A DNA stretch of 64,000 bases from an uncultured Aurantimonas sp. GTDB lineage: Bacteria > Pseudomonadota > Alphaproteobacteria > Rhizobiales > Rhizobiaceae. The translations under genes and the position numbers were made by a program. Below are positions 56,354-64,000 of this stretch, one piece after another. Below the pieces are notes generated by a model. That model had not been told where the DNA came from. It ran no database searches and saw nothing but the letters and a program-made list of their open reading frames with translations. Every line of letters starts with the position of its first letter. Positions within the stretch are counted from its first letter, which is position 1. The stretch lies in assembly GCA_947488615.1 (NCBI GenBank), contig CANKZU010000002.1, positions 1 through 64,000 on the forward strand. The letters run 5' to 3'.

Positions 56354-57685
56354 TTGAAGCCGTTCGCCAAGCCATTATCCGGCGTCATCGCCGCCCTGAC
56401 CCTGTCGCTGGGTTTTTCGTTTGCCTCGCTCGGCCCGTCCGGTGCCGTCGAGATCAAGGAAGTGACGAGCCCCGGCGGGATCAAGGCCCTGCTTGTCGAG
56501 GACTATACCAACCCCCTGATCGCCATGAAATTCGCCTTCAAGGGCGCCGGCTCGACCCAGGATGCCGACGGCAAGGAAGGCACCGCCAATTTGATGTCGG
56601 GTCTTCTCGACGAGGGCGCCGGTGAGATCGACAGCCGCGCGTTTCAGGCGCGTCTCGACGACCTCGGGGTCTCGTTGAGCTACGACGCCAGCCTGGACAA
56701 TTTCACCGGTAATTTCCGCACCATCGTGGAGTTCGAGGACGATGCCTTCGATCTCCTGAAGCTGTCGGTCAACGATCCACGCTTCGACAAGGAGCCGGTG
56801 GCGCGCATCCGCGGCCAGATCTCGGCAGGAATCCTCGCCGACCAGAACGATCCGGGCAAGCTCGCCGGCAAGGCGTTTCGCGAGACGGTTTTTGCTGATC
56901 ACCCGTATTCGCGGCCGACCGAAGGCACGGTCGAAAGCCTCGAAGGCGTGACGGCGGCGGATTTGGACGCCTTTCGCGACAAGACCTTTGCCAAGGACAA
57001 TTTGTATGTCGGGGTCGTCGGCGCGATCAGCCCGGAAAAGCTGGGTGAAAGGCTCGACGCGGTTTTCGGCGCCTTGCCGGAAACGGCGGATCTGAAGCCG
57101 GTTGCCCAGACCGAGCCGGTGACGGGAAAAACCGTCGCTGTCGAGCTCGACGTGCCGCAAACGGCGATCCAGTTCGCGCTGCCCGGCGTCATGCGGGACG
57201 ACGAGGAGTTCTTCGCCGCCTATCTCATGAACCATATCCTCGGCGGCGGCTCGTTCACTTCTCGGCTCTACACCGAGATTCGCGAAAAGCGTGGTCTCGC
57301 CTATGGCGCCGGCTCGTGGCTGGCAAGCTACGATCATGCCGCCGTGCTCGGCGCCAGCACCGCGACCCGCTCCGACAAGGCGGCCGAAAGCATCGAGATC
57401 ATCCGCGACGAACTGACGCGCATGGCGAAGGACGGTCCGAGCGAGGAGGAACTCGCCAAGGCCAAAGCCTATGTCAAAGGCTCATACGCCATTCGCAATC
57501 TCGACTCCTCGCTGGCGATTGCCTCGACGCTCGTGGGCATCCAGCTCGACGACCTCGGCAATGACTATATCGATCGCCGGCAGGCGATCATCGACGCCGT
57601 GACGATGGAGGAGGTAAAGCAGATTGCGCGCAAGCTGCTCTCCGCCGAGCCCACGGTCATCACCGTTGGCCCCGCCGGAGCCTGA
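56354..57685 (+). CDS. M16-family peptidase-like, non-catalytic subunit
   Basis: A 443-residue exported M16 protein in which the HxxEH position reads NLMSGLLDEGAG, so it cannot bind catalytic zinc. The substrate-binding Arg/Tyr segment of inactive partners (RLYTEIREKRGLAYG near 305) is present. The start is TTG 56354 because GGAAGGA lies seven bases before it; TTG 56327 is a poorer alternative. Together with the upstream gene it should make an active heterodimer. Confidence 0.88.
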   Translation: MKPFAKPLSGVIAALTLSLGFSFASLGPSGAVEIKEVTSPGGIKALLVEDYTNPLIAMKFAFKGAGSTQDADGKEGTANLMSGLLDEGAGEIDSRAFQARLDDLGVSLSYDASLDNFTGNFRTIVEFEDDAFDLLKLSVNDPRFDKEPVARIRGQISAGILADQNDPGKLAGKAFRETVFADHPYSRPTEGTVESLEGVTAADLDAFRDKTFAKDNLYVGVVGAISPEKLGERLDAVFGALPETADLKPVAQTEPVTGKTVAVELDVPQTAIQFALPGVMRDDEEFFAAYLMNHILGGGSFTSRLYTEIREKRGLAYGAGSWLASYDHAAVLGASTATRSDKAAESIEIIRDELTRMAKDGPSEEELAKAKAYVKGSYAIRNLDSSLAIASTLVGIQLDDLGNDYIDRRQAIIDAVTMEEVKQIARKLLSAEPTVITVGPAGA

Positions 57686-57689
57686 CGGC

Positions 57690-58565
57690 GTGAGCGATTT
57701 CGCGCTGGCGCTTGGCGGCGGCGGTGCCCGAGGCATCGCCCATATCCATGTGATCGAGGCGCTCGATGAACTCGGCGTGCGGCCGAAGCGGATCGTCGGT
57801 TCCTCGATCGGCGCGATCATGGGCGCCGGCTATGCCGCCGGCATGAGCGGCGCCGAGCTGCGCGCCTTCGCGCTTGACAGCTTTGCCCGCAAGCGGCTGG
57901 TGCTGACCCGGCTCTGGCAGACCCGGCCCACGCCCTTCCAGGACTTCATGATCGACGGGGCCCTGCGCTTCGGCCCCTTCGATGCCGAGCGCGTGCTGTC
58001 CGTCTTCCTGCCTGCCGATCTGCCGACGACCTTTGAGCGACTGCAAATACCGCTCGGCGTGATGGCGACGGATTTCTACGCCCGCAACGAATGCGAGATC
58101 GACAGCGGCGATCTGCTCAGCGCCTTGGCGGCCTCGGCGGCCATCCCCGCCGTGTTCCGCCCGATTCGCAGGGATGGCAAGGTGCTGTTCGACGGCGGCA
58201 TCTTCAATCCGCTGCCCTTCGACCGGTTGCGGGGCAAGGCGGACCTCGTCGTCGCGGTCGACGTCAATGGCGGTCCGGTAGGCACCGGCGACACCATGCC
58301 GACGCAGATGGAGGCGATGTTCGGCGCCTCGCAGCTGATGATGCAGTCGATCACCGACTCCAAGCTGCGGATGTGCCCGCCCGACCTGCTGCTGCGGCCA
58401 CCCGTTTCGGGTTACCGGGTGCTCGATTTCCTGCGCACGCGGCAGATCCTTGATGAGACGGCCTCGTTCAAGGATGAAACGAAACGCGCGTTGGGTCGCC
58501 TGTTGGGAGATGAAGGCACGGCGGCGGTCGAAACCACCCGAGCCGGGAGAGCCTCGGCGCGCTGA
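57690..58565 (+). CDS. patatin-like phospholipase family protein
   Basis: A 291-residue patatin-fold acyl hydrolase. The oxyanion GGGGARG is at residues 9-15, the nucleophile elbow GSSIG has S39, and the catalytic Asp is in LFDGGIFNPLP near 171 (DGG). It resembles RssA/YchK-type proteins. GTG 57690 is used as start, 5 bp after the M16 stop, putting it in the same operon. Confidence 0.88.
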   Translation: MSDFALALGGGGARGIAHIHVIEALDELGVRPKRIVGSSIGAIMGAGYAAGMSGAELRAFALDSFARKRLVLTRLWQTRPTPFQDFMIDGALRFGPFDAERVLSVFLPADLPTTFERLQIPLGVMATDFYARNECEIDSGDLLSALAASAAIPAVFRPIRRDGKVLFDGGIFNPLPFDRLRGKADLVVAVDVNGGPVGTGDTMPTQMEAMFGASQLMMQSITDSKLRMCPPDLLLRPPVSGYRVLDFLRTRQILDETASFKDETKRALGRLLGDEGTAAVETTRAGRASAR

Positions 58566-58578
58566 CTCGTCGCCCATG

Positions 58579-59610
58579 CTACCGGGCAGTCTGCTCCAGG
58601 AATCGCATCAGCCCGGTCTCGACACGGGTCAGCCCATCGCGTTTGCGGCCTTTCAGCAGGTCAGGCGGCAGTTGTCGCTCCTCGAAGGCCTGCACGATCT
58701 GGGGATGGACATAAGAAGATCGCGCCACGGTCGGCGTGTTGCGCAGGACGCGAGAGACCGATCTCATCGCCGCGGCAACGGCGCGCTTGCGCTTGGCGTC
58801 GGTGTTGGCCGCCGAACCCGCGTCCTCGACGAGATAGCGCAAGGCCTCGGCCGAGCCGCGGAACGTCCGGAAATCCTTGGCCGAGATCCGTGCCGCGCCG
58901 GCATCCTGCAGATAGTCGTTCAACAAGTTCGCGGTCAGCTCGCGCTGCTTCTTCTTCTGGCCGGGAAACCGGAACAGGCGCTGTCCCTTGCCCTTGCGAA
59001 CCTGCTTCAGCGACCGCACCAGCGGCTTGTCGCCGATCTCGATGCGGTGCTCCTTGTTGGATTTGCCGACAAATTTCAGAACCGCGAGCTTCTTGAGGAT
59101 GCGCAGATTTCCCTTGCGCAGCGAGGCGACGCCTCGGCCGCCGTCGGCCGCATATTTCTCGTGGCCTGGCCGCATGGCGGTGAGGTCGATCAGCCGCGTC
59201 GCAATCGCCGATGTCGTCCGCCGGTCGATCTTGCTCCGGCGCATGTCCTTTTCCACTATCCGCCGAAGTCGGGGTAAGGCGCGGCCGAAGCGCAGCAGCC
59301 GCTCGGTCTTCACCGCGTTGCGCACGTTCACCCATTCGTCGTGGTAGCGATATTGCAGCCGGCCCTTCTGGTCGCGGCCGATCGCCTGGATATGGCCGGT
59401 CGCCTCGATACAAATCCGCACGTCGGTCCAGGCCGGCGGGATCACCAGCGCCTTCACCCTCCGTTTGATGTCCTTGTCGATGATCGGCTCGCCATCCCGG
59501 AAACAGATGCGGAACCCCTTGCCGTGCCGATGCCGCTCGACCGCGAACGTCTCCGGTGCGACGACGCTAAGGCCGAACCGTTCGGCGTGGAGGGCGAGAT
59601 GTCGGTTCAT
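58579..59610 (-). CDS. type IB (eukaryote-like) DNA topoisomerase
   Basis: A 343-residue topoisomerase IB of the bacterial/poxvirus type. The catalytic tyrosine is in ARSSYVHPQIV near 307, and a catalytic arginine is in TAMRPGHEKYA near 150, where most members read RIGNEEY. Lysine-rich stretches follow. It relaxes supercoils through a 3'-phosphotyrosyl link. ATG 59610 lies 42 bp after a consensus EcfG promoter, so it is probably induced in the general stress response. Convergent with the patatin gene. Confidence 0.9.
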   Translation of the reverse strand: MNRHLALHAERFGLSVVAPETFAVERHRHGKGFRICFRDGEPIIDKDIKRRVKALVIPPAWTDVRICIEATGHIQAIGRDQKGRLQYRYHDEWVNVRNAVKTERLLRFGRALPRLRRIVEKDMRRSKIDRRTTSAIATRLIDLTAMRPGHEKYAADGGRGVASLRKGNLRILKKLAVLKFVGKSNKEHRIEIGDKPLVRSLKQVRKGKGQRLFRFPGQKKKQRELTANLLNDYLQDAGAARISAKDFRTFRGSAEALRYLVEDAGSAANTDAKRKRAVAAAMRSVSRVLRNTPTVARSSYVHPQIVQAFEERQLPPDLLKGRKRDGLTRVETGLMRFLEQTAR

Positions 59611-60018
59611 CGGGAGACGGCATGCATCCGGGGCGTGCTTTGGCCCTCGGAAACGCTAGCTTTGCGAACCCGGTTCCGCCGCTTGGAGGGAGAATTGCCG
59701 AGTTACCTATCGATTGGGAAGCGGCGAATGTGTCTCCGTGAACTGCCTTATGCGGCAAGAGCAACCAACCGTGAATAAAATCAACAAACAGGATAAAGTG
59801 CATTGAAAATTTGAAAAGGGAACAATCGAGACTCGGCGTCATGAAAGGCCCGCCATTCTGACGGCGAGACCTGCTGGAGCGGAGATTGGGTCTCCGGTCG
59901 GGGAATCCTTGGCGGCCATTGGCGCGCCTGGGAGGACCGTGCGCCCCGGCACGTCAGCTTCCCCGCGATTGGCGCCCCTGTCGCCGGGGTACGCTCCTGA
60001 TCGTCGCAGCGCTGAGCC
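59611..60018. other. intergenic region upstream of the topoisomerase gene
   Basis: About 400 bp without a supported gene. The part next to the topoisomerase holds its EcfG promoter; the region 59750-59830 is AT-rich. No terminator is obvious for the VOC gene that ends at 60019. Confidence 0.5.
59652..59677 (-). promoter_or_regulatory. EcfG promoter of the topoisomerase IB gene
   Basis: On the minus strand GGAAC (59677-59673), 17 bases, CGTT (59655-59652): a perfect match to the EcfG consensus, 42 bp before the start codon. Confidence 0.85.
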
Positions 60019-60441
60019 TCAACTGGCGAAAACCCGGTTCATATCCGAGAAGCCCTTGAATTCCAAGGCGTTGCCGGAGGGATCGTAGAGAAACAGCGTC
60101 GCCTGTTCGCCGGGTTCTCCTTTGAACCGGATCATCGGCCGCTCGATCCACTCCACGTCGTCGCGCTCGGTCAGGCGATCGGCGAGCACCTGCCAATCGT
60201 TCATCGTCAACACGACGCCGAAATGCGGGATCGGCACGGCGTGGCCATCCACCTGGCCGCTGCCGTCGGCTTTTGCTGTTCCGGGCCGGCTGTGGGCCGA
60301 GAGCTGATGGCCAAACAGGTCGAAATCGACCCAGCTCTCCGAGGATCGGCCGATATTGGCGCCGAGGACGTCGCGGTAGAACGCCCGCGTTTCCTCGAGG
60401 TCGCGAACGGGAAAGGCAAGGTGGAACGGTGTCGTGCTCAT
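60019..60441 (-). CDS. VOC-family (glyoxalase/bleomycin-resistance fold) protein
   Basis: A 140-residue vicinal-oxygen-chelate protein. The first metal histidine is in FHLAFPVRDLEETRAFY (residue 6), the second in PHFGVVLTMNDW near 73, and the acidic ligand in YDPSGNALEFKGF near 124-128. Many are dioxygenases, isomerases or thiol transferases. It overlaps the antiporter gene by 4 nt (ATGA), so the two are co-translated; KefC-type antiporters are gated by glutathione adducts, and a VOC protein acting on such adducts would fit. Confidence 0.85.
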   Translation of the reverse strand: MSTTPFHLAFPVRDLEETRAFYRDVLGANIGRSSESWVDFDLFGHQLSAHSRPGTAKADGSGQVDGHAVPIPHFGVVLTMNDWQVLADRLTERDDVEWIERPMIRFKGEPGEQATLFLYDPSGNALEFKGFSDMNRVFAS

Positions 60442-62327
60442 CGGGACTGGACCTTGTCGAAGTTGCGGCGGCGCCCGGCAAAGGGGCGCCCACGGCGGCG
60501 TTTGCGTGGAGGGCCTTCGTCGATCGGCGACGTGTCACCGTTTTCATCAGCCGATTTTTCGATGGCTTGCAAGGAGGCGCGTGGCTTGACCAGCGGTTCG
60601 GGGGTCACGACACGCGTCGTCACCATGTCGTTGCCGGCGTAGATGCCCTCGGCTTCCTGGAGCTTCAGCCGCTCCACATCACGCCGCCTGACGTCGTCGA
60701 CGATACGTTCGGCGAGTTCTTCCTCGATCCCGAACGCGTCGAGCGTTGCCGCACCGAAAGCCAGCGCCGATTCGACCGTCTCGCGCATTTCGAAATCCAC
60801 CCCCCGCGCGCGGAGCGACAGCGCGTGCGAGCGGTCGTAGGAACGGACATAAAGGCTCACATTGGGAAATTCGGACCGGATCAGGTCGACGACCCGATCT
60901 GTGGTTTCGCGCTTGTTGGTGCAGACCGCGACGAGCTTCGCCTTGCGGATCCCGGCGGCCTCCAGAACGTCCTTGCGCAGGCCGGAACCGAAATAGATCC
61001 GGAAACCGAATTTGGTTGCGGTGCGGATGCGCTCGGCCGAGGAATCGATGATCGTCACGTCGATGCCGCTGGAAAGCAGGACCTGCGCCGCCATCTGGCC
61101 GAAGCGCGAGAAACCAACCATCAGAACGGCTGAACCGGCACCCTCGAAGTCCTCCTCCAAGGTCTCCTCTTCGGTGTGTTCGATGGAAAACCGTCGCCCG
61201 AGCCAGGTGGCCAGCGGTGTCAGCATCATCGAAAGGGTGACGATCGCGATCAGCAGCGAGGAGGTCTCGCGCGGAAAGATCAGGCTTGCGGCCGCGGCGG
61301 TGAAGAGGACGAAGCCGAATTCACCGCCCTGGGCGAGCAGCCCGGAAACCCGCACGGCGGTCGCATGGCTTTCGCCGAAGGCGCGGGACAAGAGATAGAT
61401 GAAGGCCGCTTTGACGATCATCAGGACCGGTGTGAGGACCAGAATCATCAGCCAGTTGTCCGTGATCACCGACAGATCGAGTGACAGCCCCACGGCGATG
61501 AAGAACAGACCGAGCAATAGCCCGCGAAACGGTTCGATATTGGCTTCGAGTTCGTGCCGGTAGGAGGATTCGGCCAGCAGCACGCCGGCGATGAAGGCGC
61601 CCATCGCCATGGAGAAGCCGGCGGCCTCCATCAGCATCGCCGAACCGAGCACTACGAACAGCGCCGCGCCCAGCATGACCTCGCGTGCGCCGGACGTCGC
61701 CATGATCCGAAACAGCGGGTTGAGCAGGTATTTACCGACGACGAGTAGCGCGACAATTGCGCCGACCGACAGAGCGATGCGTTCGATATCGACCTCGGTG
61801 CCCTCGGAAAACGGCGCCAGGAACGGAATCGCCGCGAGCAACGGAACGACGGCGAGATCCTGGAACAGCAGGATGGAAAAGGCCGACTGGCCATGCCTTG
61901 TGTTGGTTTCGCCGGCCTCTTCGAGCAATTGCAGGCCGAACGCGGTCGAGGACAGCGCGAGACCGAAGCCGATCACCGCGCCGGCTTGCCAGTTCATGCC
62001 GAACAGGATCGCGATCCCCGTCAATACCGCGCCCGTCAGCACGACCTGGGTCAGGCCGAGGCCGAATATCTGCCGCCGGAGCGCCCACAGCCGGCTCGCC
62101 TTCAACTCGAGCCCGATAATGAACAAAAGAAAGACGACGCCGAGTTCGCCGATATGGAGGATTTCCTCGCCTTCGCCGATCAGCTGGAACACCGGCCCCA
62201 TCAAAATGCCGGCGAAGAGATAGCCGAGCACCGTGCCGAGGCCGATGCGCATGAACAGCGTGCCCGCGACGATGCCGCCCCCCAGAAGGAGCACAACTTG
62301 CATGAAAAGAGGCGTTGTCTGTTCCAC
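60438..62327 (-). CDS. Kef-type (CPA2) K+/H+ antiporter with RCK/TrkA-N domain
   Basis: A 629-residue antiporter. About 12 to 13 transmembrane helices fill residues 1-385, then an RCK/TrkA-N nucleotide-binding domain begins at VLMVGFSRFGQMAAQVLLSSG near 402. A charged tail of some 60 residues ends the protein. Family members exchange K+ or Na+ for H+ and protect against electrophiles and pH stress. Start is GTG 62327; an in-frame ATG eight codons on is possible. Confidence 0.9.
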   Translation of the reverse strand: MEQTTPLFMQVVLLLGGGIVAGTLFMRIGLGTVLGYLFAGILMGPVFQLIGEGEEILHIGELGVVFLLFIIGLELKASRLWALRRQIFGLGLTQVVLTGAVLTGIAILFGMNWQAGAVIGFGLALSSTAFGLQLLEEAGETNTRHGQSAFSILLFQDLAVVPLLAAIPFLAPFSEGTEVDIERIALSVGAIVALLVVGKYLLNPLFRIMATSGAREVMLGAALFVVLGSAMLMEAAGFSMAMGAFIAGVLLAESSYRHELEANIEPFRGLLLGLFFIAVGLSLDLSVITDNWLMILVLTPVLMIVKAAFIYLLSRAFGESHATAVRVSGLLAQGGEFGFVLFTAAAASLIFPRETSSLLIAIVTLSMMLTPLATWLGRRFSIEHTEEETLEEDFEGAGSAVLMVGFSRFGQMAAQVLLSSGIDVTIIDSSAERIRTATKFGFRIYFGSGLRKDVLEAAGIRKAKLVAVCTNKRETTDRVVDLIRSEFPNVSLYVRSYDRSHALSLRARGVDFEMRETVESALAFGAATLDAFGIEEELAERIVDDVRRRDVERLKLQEAEGIYAGNDMVTTRVVTPEPLVKPRASLQAIEKSADENGDTSPIDEGPPRKRRRGRPFAGRRRNFDKVQSR

Positions 62328-62451
62328 TGTCGGCGGCTCGTCCTGTTTCGTGGATTCGGCGGCCGTAAACGCGCCGCCTCACATTCGGCGTCTTGATGGG
62401 TGTCGCGTCGCACAATAGATGGTTCCTGAACGAAAACCAGCGGGCGACATC

Positions 62452-63789
62452 ATGCACGACGATACGACGCGGCTCTTGGCGACCGCCGAGCGGCTCATCG
62501 AGACCGCACGCAAGGCGGGGGCGGATGCCTGCGACGTGGCGGTGGTCCGCTCCTTCGGGCGCTCGGTCTCGGTTCGGCTCGGCAAGGTCGAGGAAACCGA
62601 AAGCGCCGAGAGCGAGGACATGTCGCTCCGCGTCTTCGTCGGCCGCCGCGTGGCGACCGTCTCGGCGGACATCCACGCCGACGCTCAGCTGCTCGCCGAA
62701 CGTGCCGTGGCGATGGCCAAGGTCTCGCCGGAGGACGCATTCGCCGGGCTCGCCAATCCGCAGCGGCTGGCGCGCGAGGAGCTCGATCTCGACCAGTTCG
62801 ACGCAGTGGATGTCGACAGCCGGACGATGGTTGAACAGGCGCTTGCCATGGAAGAGGCGGCGCGCGCCGTCGAAGGGGTGACGAATTCGGGAGGCGCCTC
62901 GGTATCGGCCGGGTCGTCGGGCCTGGTTCTCGCTACCTCCTCTGGTTTTGCCGGTCAGCGCATGCGTTCGGGATTTTCCCGCTCGGTTAGCGTCATCGCC
63001 GGCGAAGGCGTGAAGATGCAGCGCGATTACGATTACGATTCGCGCATTCACTACGCCGATCTGACAGCGCCGGAGGCGATCGGCCGGAGCGCCGGCGAGC
63101 GCGCCGTCCGGCGGCTCGATCCCGGGAGCGTTGCCACCGGGCGCTATCCTGTGATCTTCGATCCGCGCATCGCCCGCGGTCTCATCGGCAGCATCGTATC
63201 GGCGATCAACGGCTCGGCGATTGCTCGCAAGACCAGTTTTCTCAAGGACCGGCTAGGTGAGGCGATCCTGCCAACCTCCTTCACCATCATGGACGACCCC
63301 CTGTTGCCGCGGCGCCCCGGCTCGCGTTCCTTCGACGGCGAGGGCGTGCGCGGCGAGGCGATGGCGCTGGTCGAGAACGGGGTTCTGGTGAACTGGATTC
63401 TCGACACTGCGACGGCCAAGGAACTCGGCCTGGAGACCAATGGCCGCGCCAGCCGTTCGTCCGGCGGCGTTTCGCCATCGGGGACGAACGTGTTGGTCTC
63501 GCCGGGCGAGATGACACCGGCCGAACTCGTCCGCGAGACCGGGCGGGGGCTGTATATCGACGAACTGATCGGCCACGGCACCAATCTCGTCACCGGCGAC
63601 TACAGCCGCGGCGCGTCGGGCTTTCTGATCGAGAATGGCGAGATCACCACGCCGGTATCGGAGCTGACCATCGCCGGCAATCTGCGCGAGATGCTGGCCT
63701 CGCTCGCCGCCGCGAACGATCTCGACGAGCGGTTCTCCATCGTGGCGCCGACCCTTCGAATCGAATCGATGATGGTGGCGGGGCGCTGA
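62452..63789 (+). CDS. pmbA: PmbA/TldE-type metalloprotease subunit
   Basis: A 445-residue TldD/PmbA-family protein. The RLGKVEETESAESEDMSLRVFVG (near 40-62) segment and the C-terminal FSPSG-like run SRSSGGVSPSGTN...GEMTPAELVRETGRGLYI are characteristic. The HExxxH zinc motif of TldD is absent, as expected of the PmbA/TldE partner. The TldD/E complex degrades unfolded peptides and matures microcins. ATG 62419 is an alternative start. TldD is not in the window. Confidence 0.9.
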   Translation: MHDDTTRLLATAERLIETARKAGADACDVAVVRSFGRSVSVRLGKVEETESAESEDMSLRVFVGRRVATVSADIHADAQLLAERAVAMAKVSPEDAFAGLANPQRLAREELDLDQFDAVDVDSRTMVEQALAMEEAARAVEGVTNSGGASVSAGSSGLVLATSSGFAGQRMRSGFSRSVSVIAGEGVKMQRDYDYDSRIHYADLTAPEAIGRSAGERAVRRLDPGSVATGRYPVIFDPRIARGLIGSIVSAINGSAIARKTSFLKDRLGEAILPTSFTIMDDPLLPRRPGSRSFDGEGVRGEAMALVENGVLVNWILDTATAKELGLETNGRASRSSGGVSPSGTNVLVSPGEMTPAELVRETGRGLYIDELIGHGTNLVTGDYSRGASGFLIENGEITTPVSELTIAGNLREMLASLAAANDLDERFSIVAPTLRIESMMVAGR

Positions 63790-63799
63790 CTTGACCGGC

Positions 63800-64000
63800 A
63801 TGCGCGACGATCTCGAATTGGTGAAGACCGCCGCAGTGGAGGCCGGCACGGTCGCCATGCGCTTCTTTCGGCGCGATCCGAGGGTTTGGTGGAAGGAGGG
63901 CAATTCACCGGTCAGCGAGGCGGACGTCGCCGTCGATGCCTTCCTGAAGGACGCGCTGGTCGGCGCACGGCCGTCCTATGGCTGGGTTTCGGAGGAGATG
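63800..64000 (+). CDS. inositol monophosphatase family protein (5' part, runs off the window)
   Basis: The first 67 residues only. EGNSPVSEADVAVDAFL is the family motif (compare DxVTxAD) and the window ends in WVSEEM, the metal-binding SEE. This could be an inositol-1-monophosphatase or a CysQ-type nucleotide phosphatase. ATG 63800, or TTG 63791 two bases after the pmbA stop; it is in the pmbA operon. Confidence 0.8.
   Translation, partial: MRDDLELVKTAAVEAGTVAMRFFRRDPRVWWKEGNSPVSEADVAVDAFLKDALVGARPSYGWVSEEM

Overview
The window is 64 kb of GC-rich chromosome from an alphaproteobacterium, most likely of the order Hyphomicrobiales (Rhizobiales). Pointers are a BigR/Blh sulfide-detoxification operon, a groESL operon with both a CIRCE operator and an RpoH-type promoter, several GGAAC-N16/17-CGTT (EcfG general stress) promoters, a CsbD gene, paired M16 peptidases, and a CCTCATCCTGAGG-type palindromic repeat of the kind common in this order. 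The genus cannot be fixed. There is no prophage, insertion sequence, rRNA operon or CRISPR array.

The first 43 kb is mostly accessory catabolism and transport. 0.3-6 kb: PLP aminotransferase, Asp/Glu-type racemase, TauABC-like ABC importer and alpha/beta hydrolase. 6.2-14.5 kb: a LacI-regulated, ribose/fructose-type ABC importer joined to a phosphotriesterase-family hydrolase, a GATase1-like protein, a ribokinase-family kinase, a BtpA/SgcQ TIM-barrel protein and a TenA protein lacking the usual catalytic Cys; I do not recognise this as a known pathway. 14.5-18.1 kb: bigR-blh-rhodanese-tauE sulfide operon with a DsbA-like protein. 18.3-25.1 kb: a hydroxyproline-type cluster (FAD oxidase, two proline-racemase paralogues, an HpbD-like enolase-superfamily enzyme), followed on the other strand by an iron alcohol dehydrogenase and an AbrB-type membrane protein. 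25.6 kb: initiator tRNA-fMet; then fadD, an M20 amidohydrolase and a complete dipeptide-type ABC transporter with a GntR regulator (to 35.6 kb). 35.7-41.2 kb: DoxX, fumarase C and an isoquinoline-oxidoreductase-like molybdoenzyme (2Fe-2S subunit, Mo subunit, dihaem cytochrome).

From about 41.4 kb the window becomes more housekeeping-like: csbD and a divergent secreted repeat/EF-hand protein, both behind EcfG-like promoters; groEL-groES; a HAD phosphatase and ribF; ileS; a lipoprotein; tadA; an RluB-type pseudouridine synthase; rsmD; two M16 peptidases; a patatin; a topoisomerase IB with its own EcfG promoter; a Kef-type antiporter with a VOC protein; pmbA; and a truncated inositol-monophosphatase-family gene at the right edge.

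Most interesting points: the uncharacterised LacI/ABC/BtpA/TenA locus; a palindromic element inserted in frame inside ileS, plus a nearby ileS segment with foreign-looking codon use; a proline-racemase paralogue with Ser/Thr in place of both catalytic Cys; a stress-promoter-driven secreted protein with a 26-residue repeat and two EF-hand loops; a duplicated groEL 3' end; and an initiator tRNA with one of its three hallmark G-C pairs changed to A-U. All assignments rest on reading motifs by eye, without database searches.
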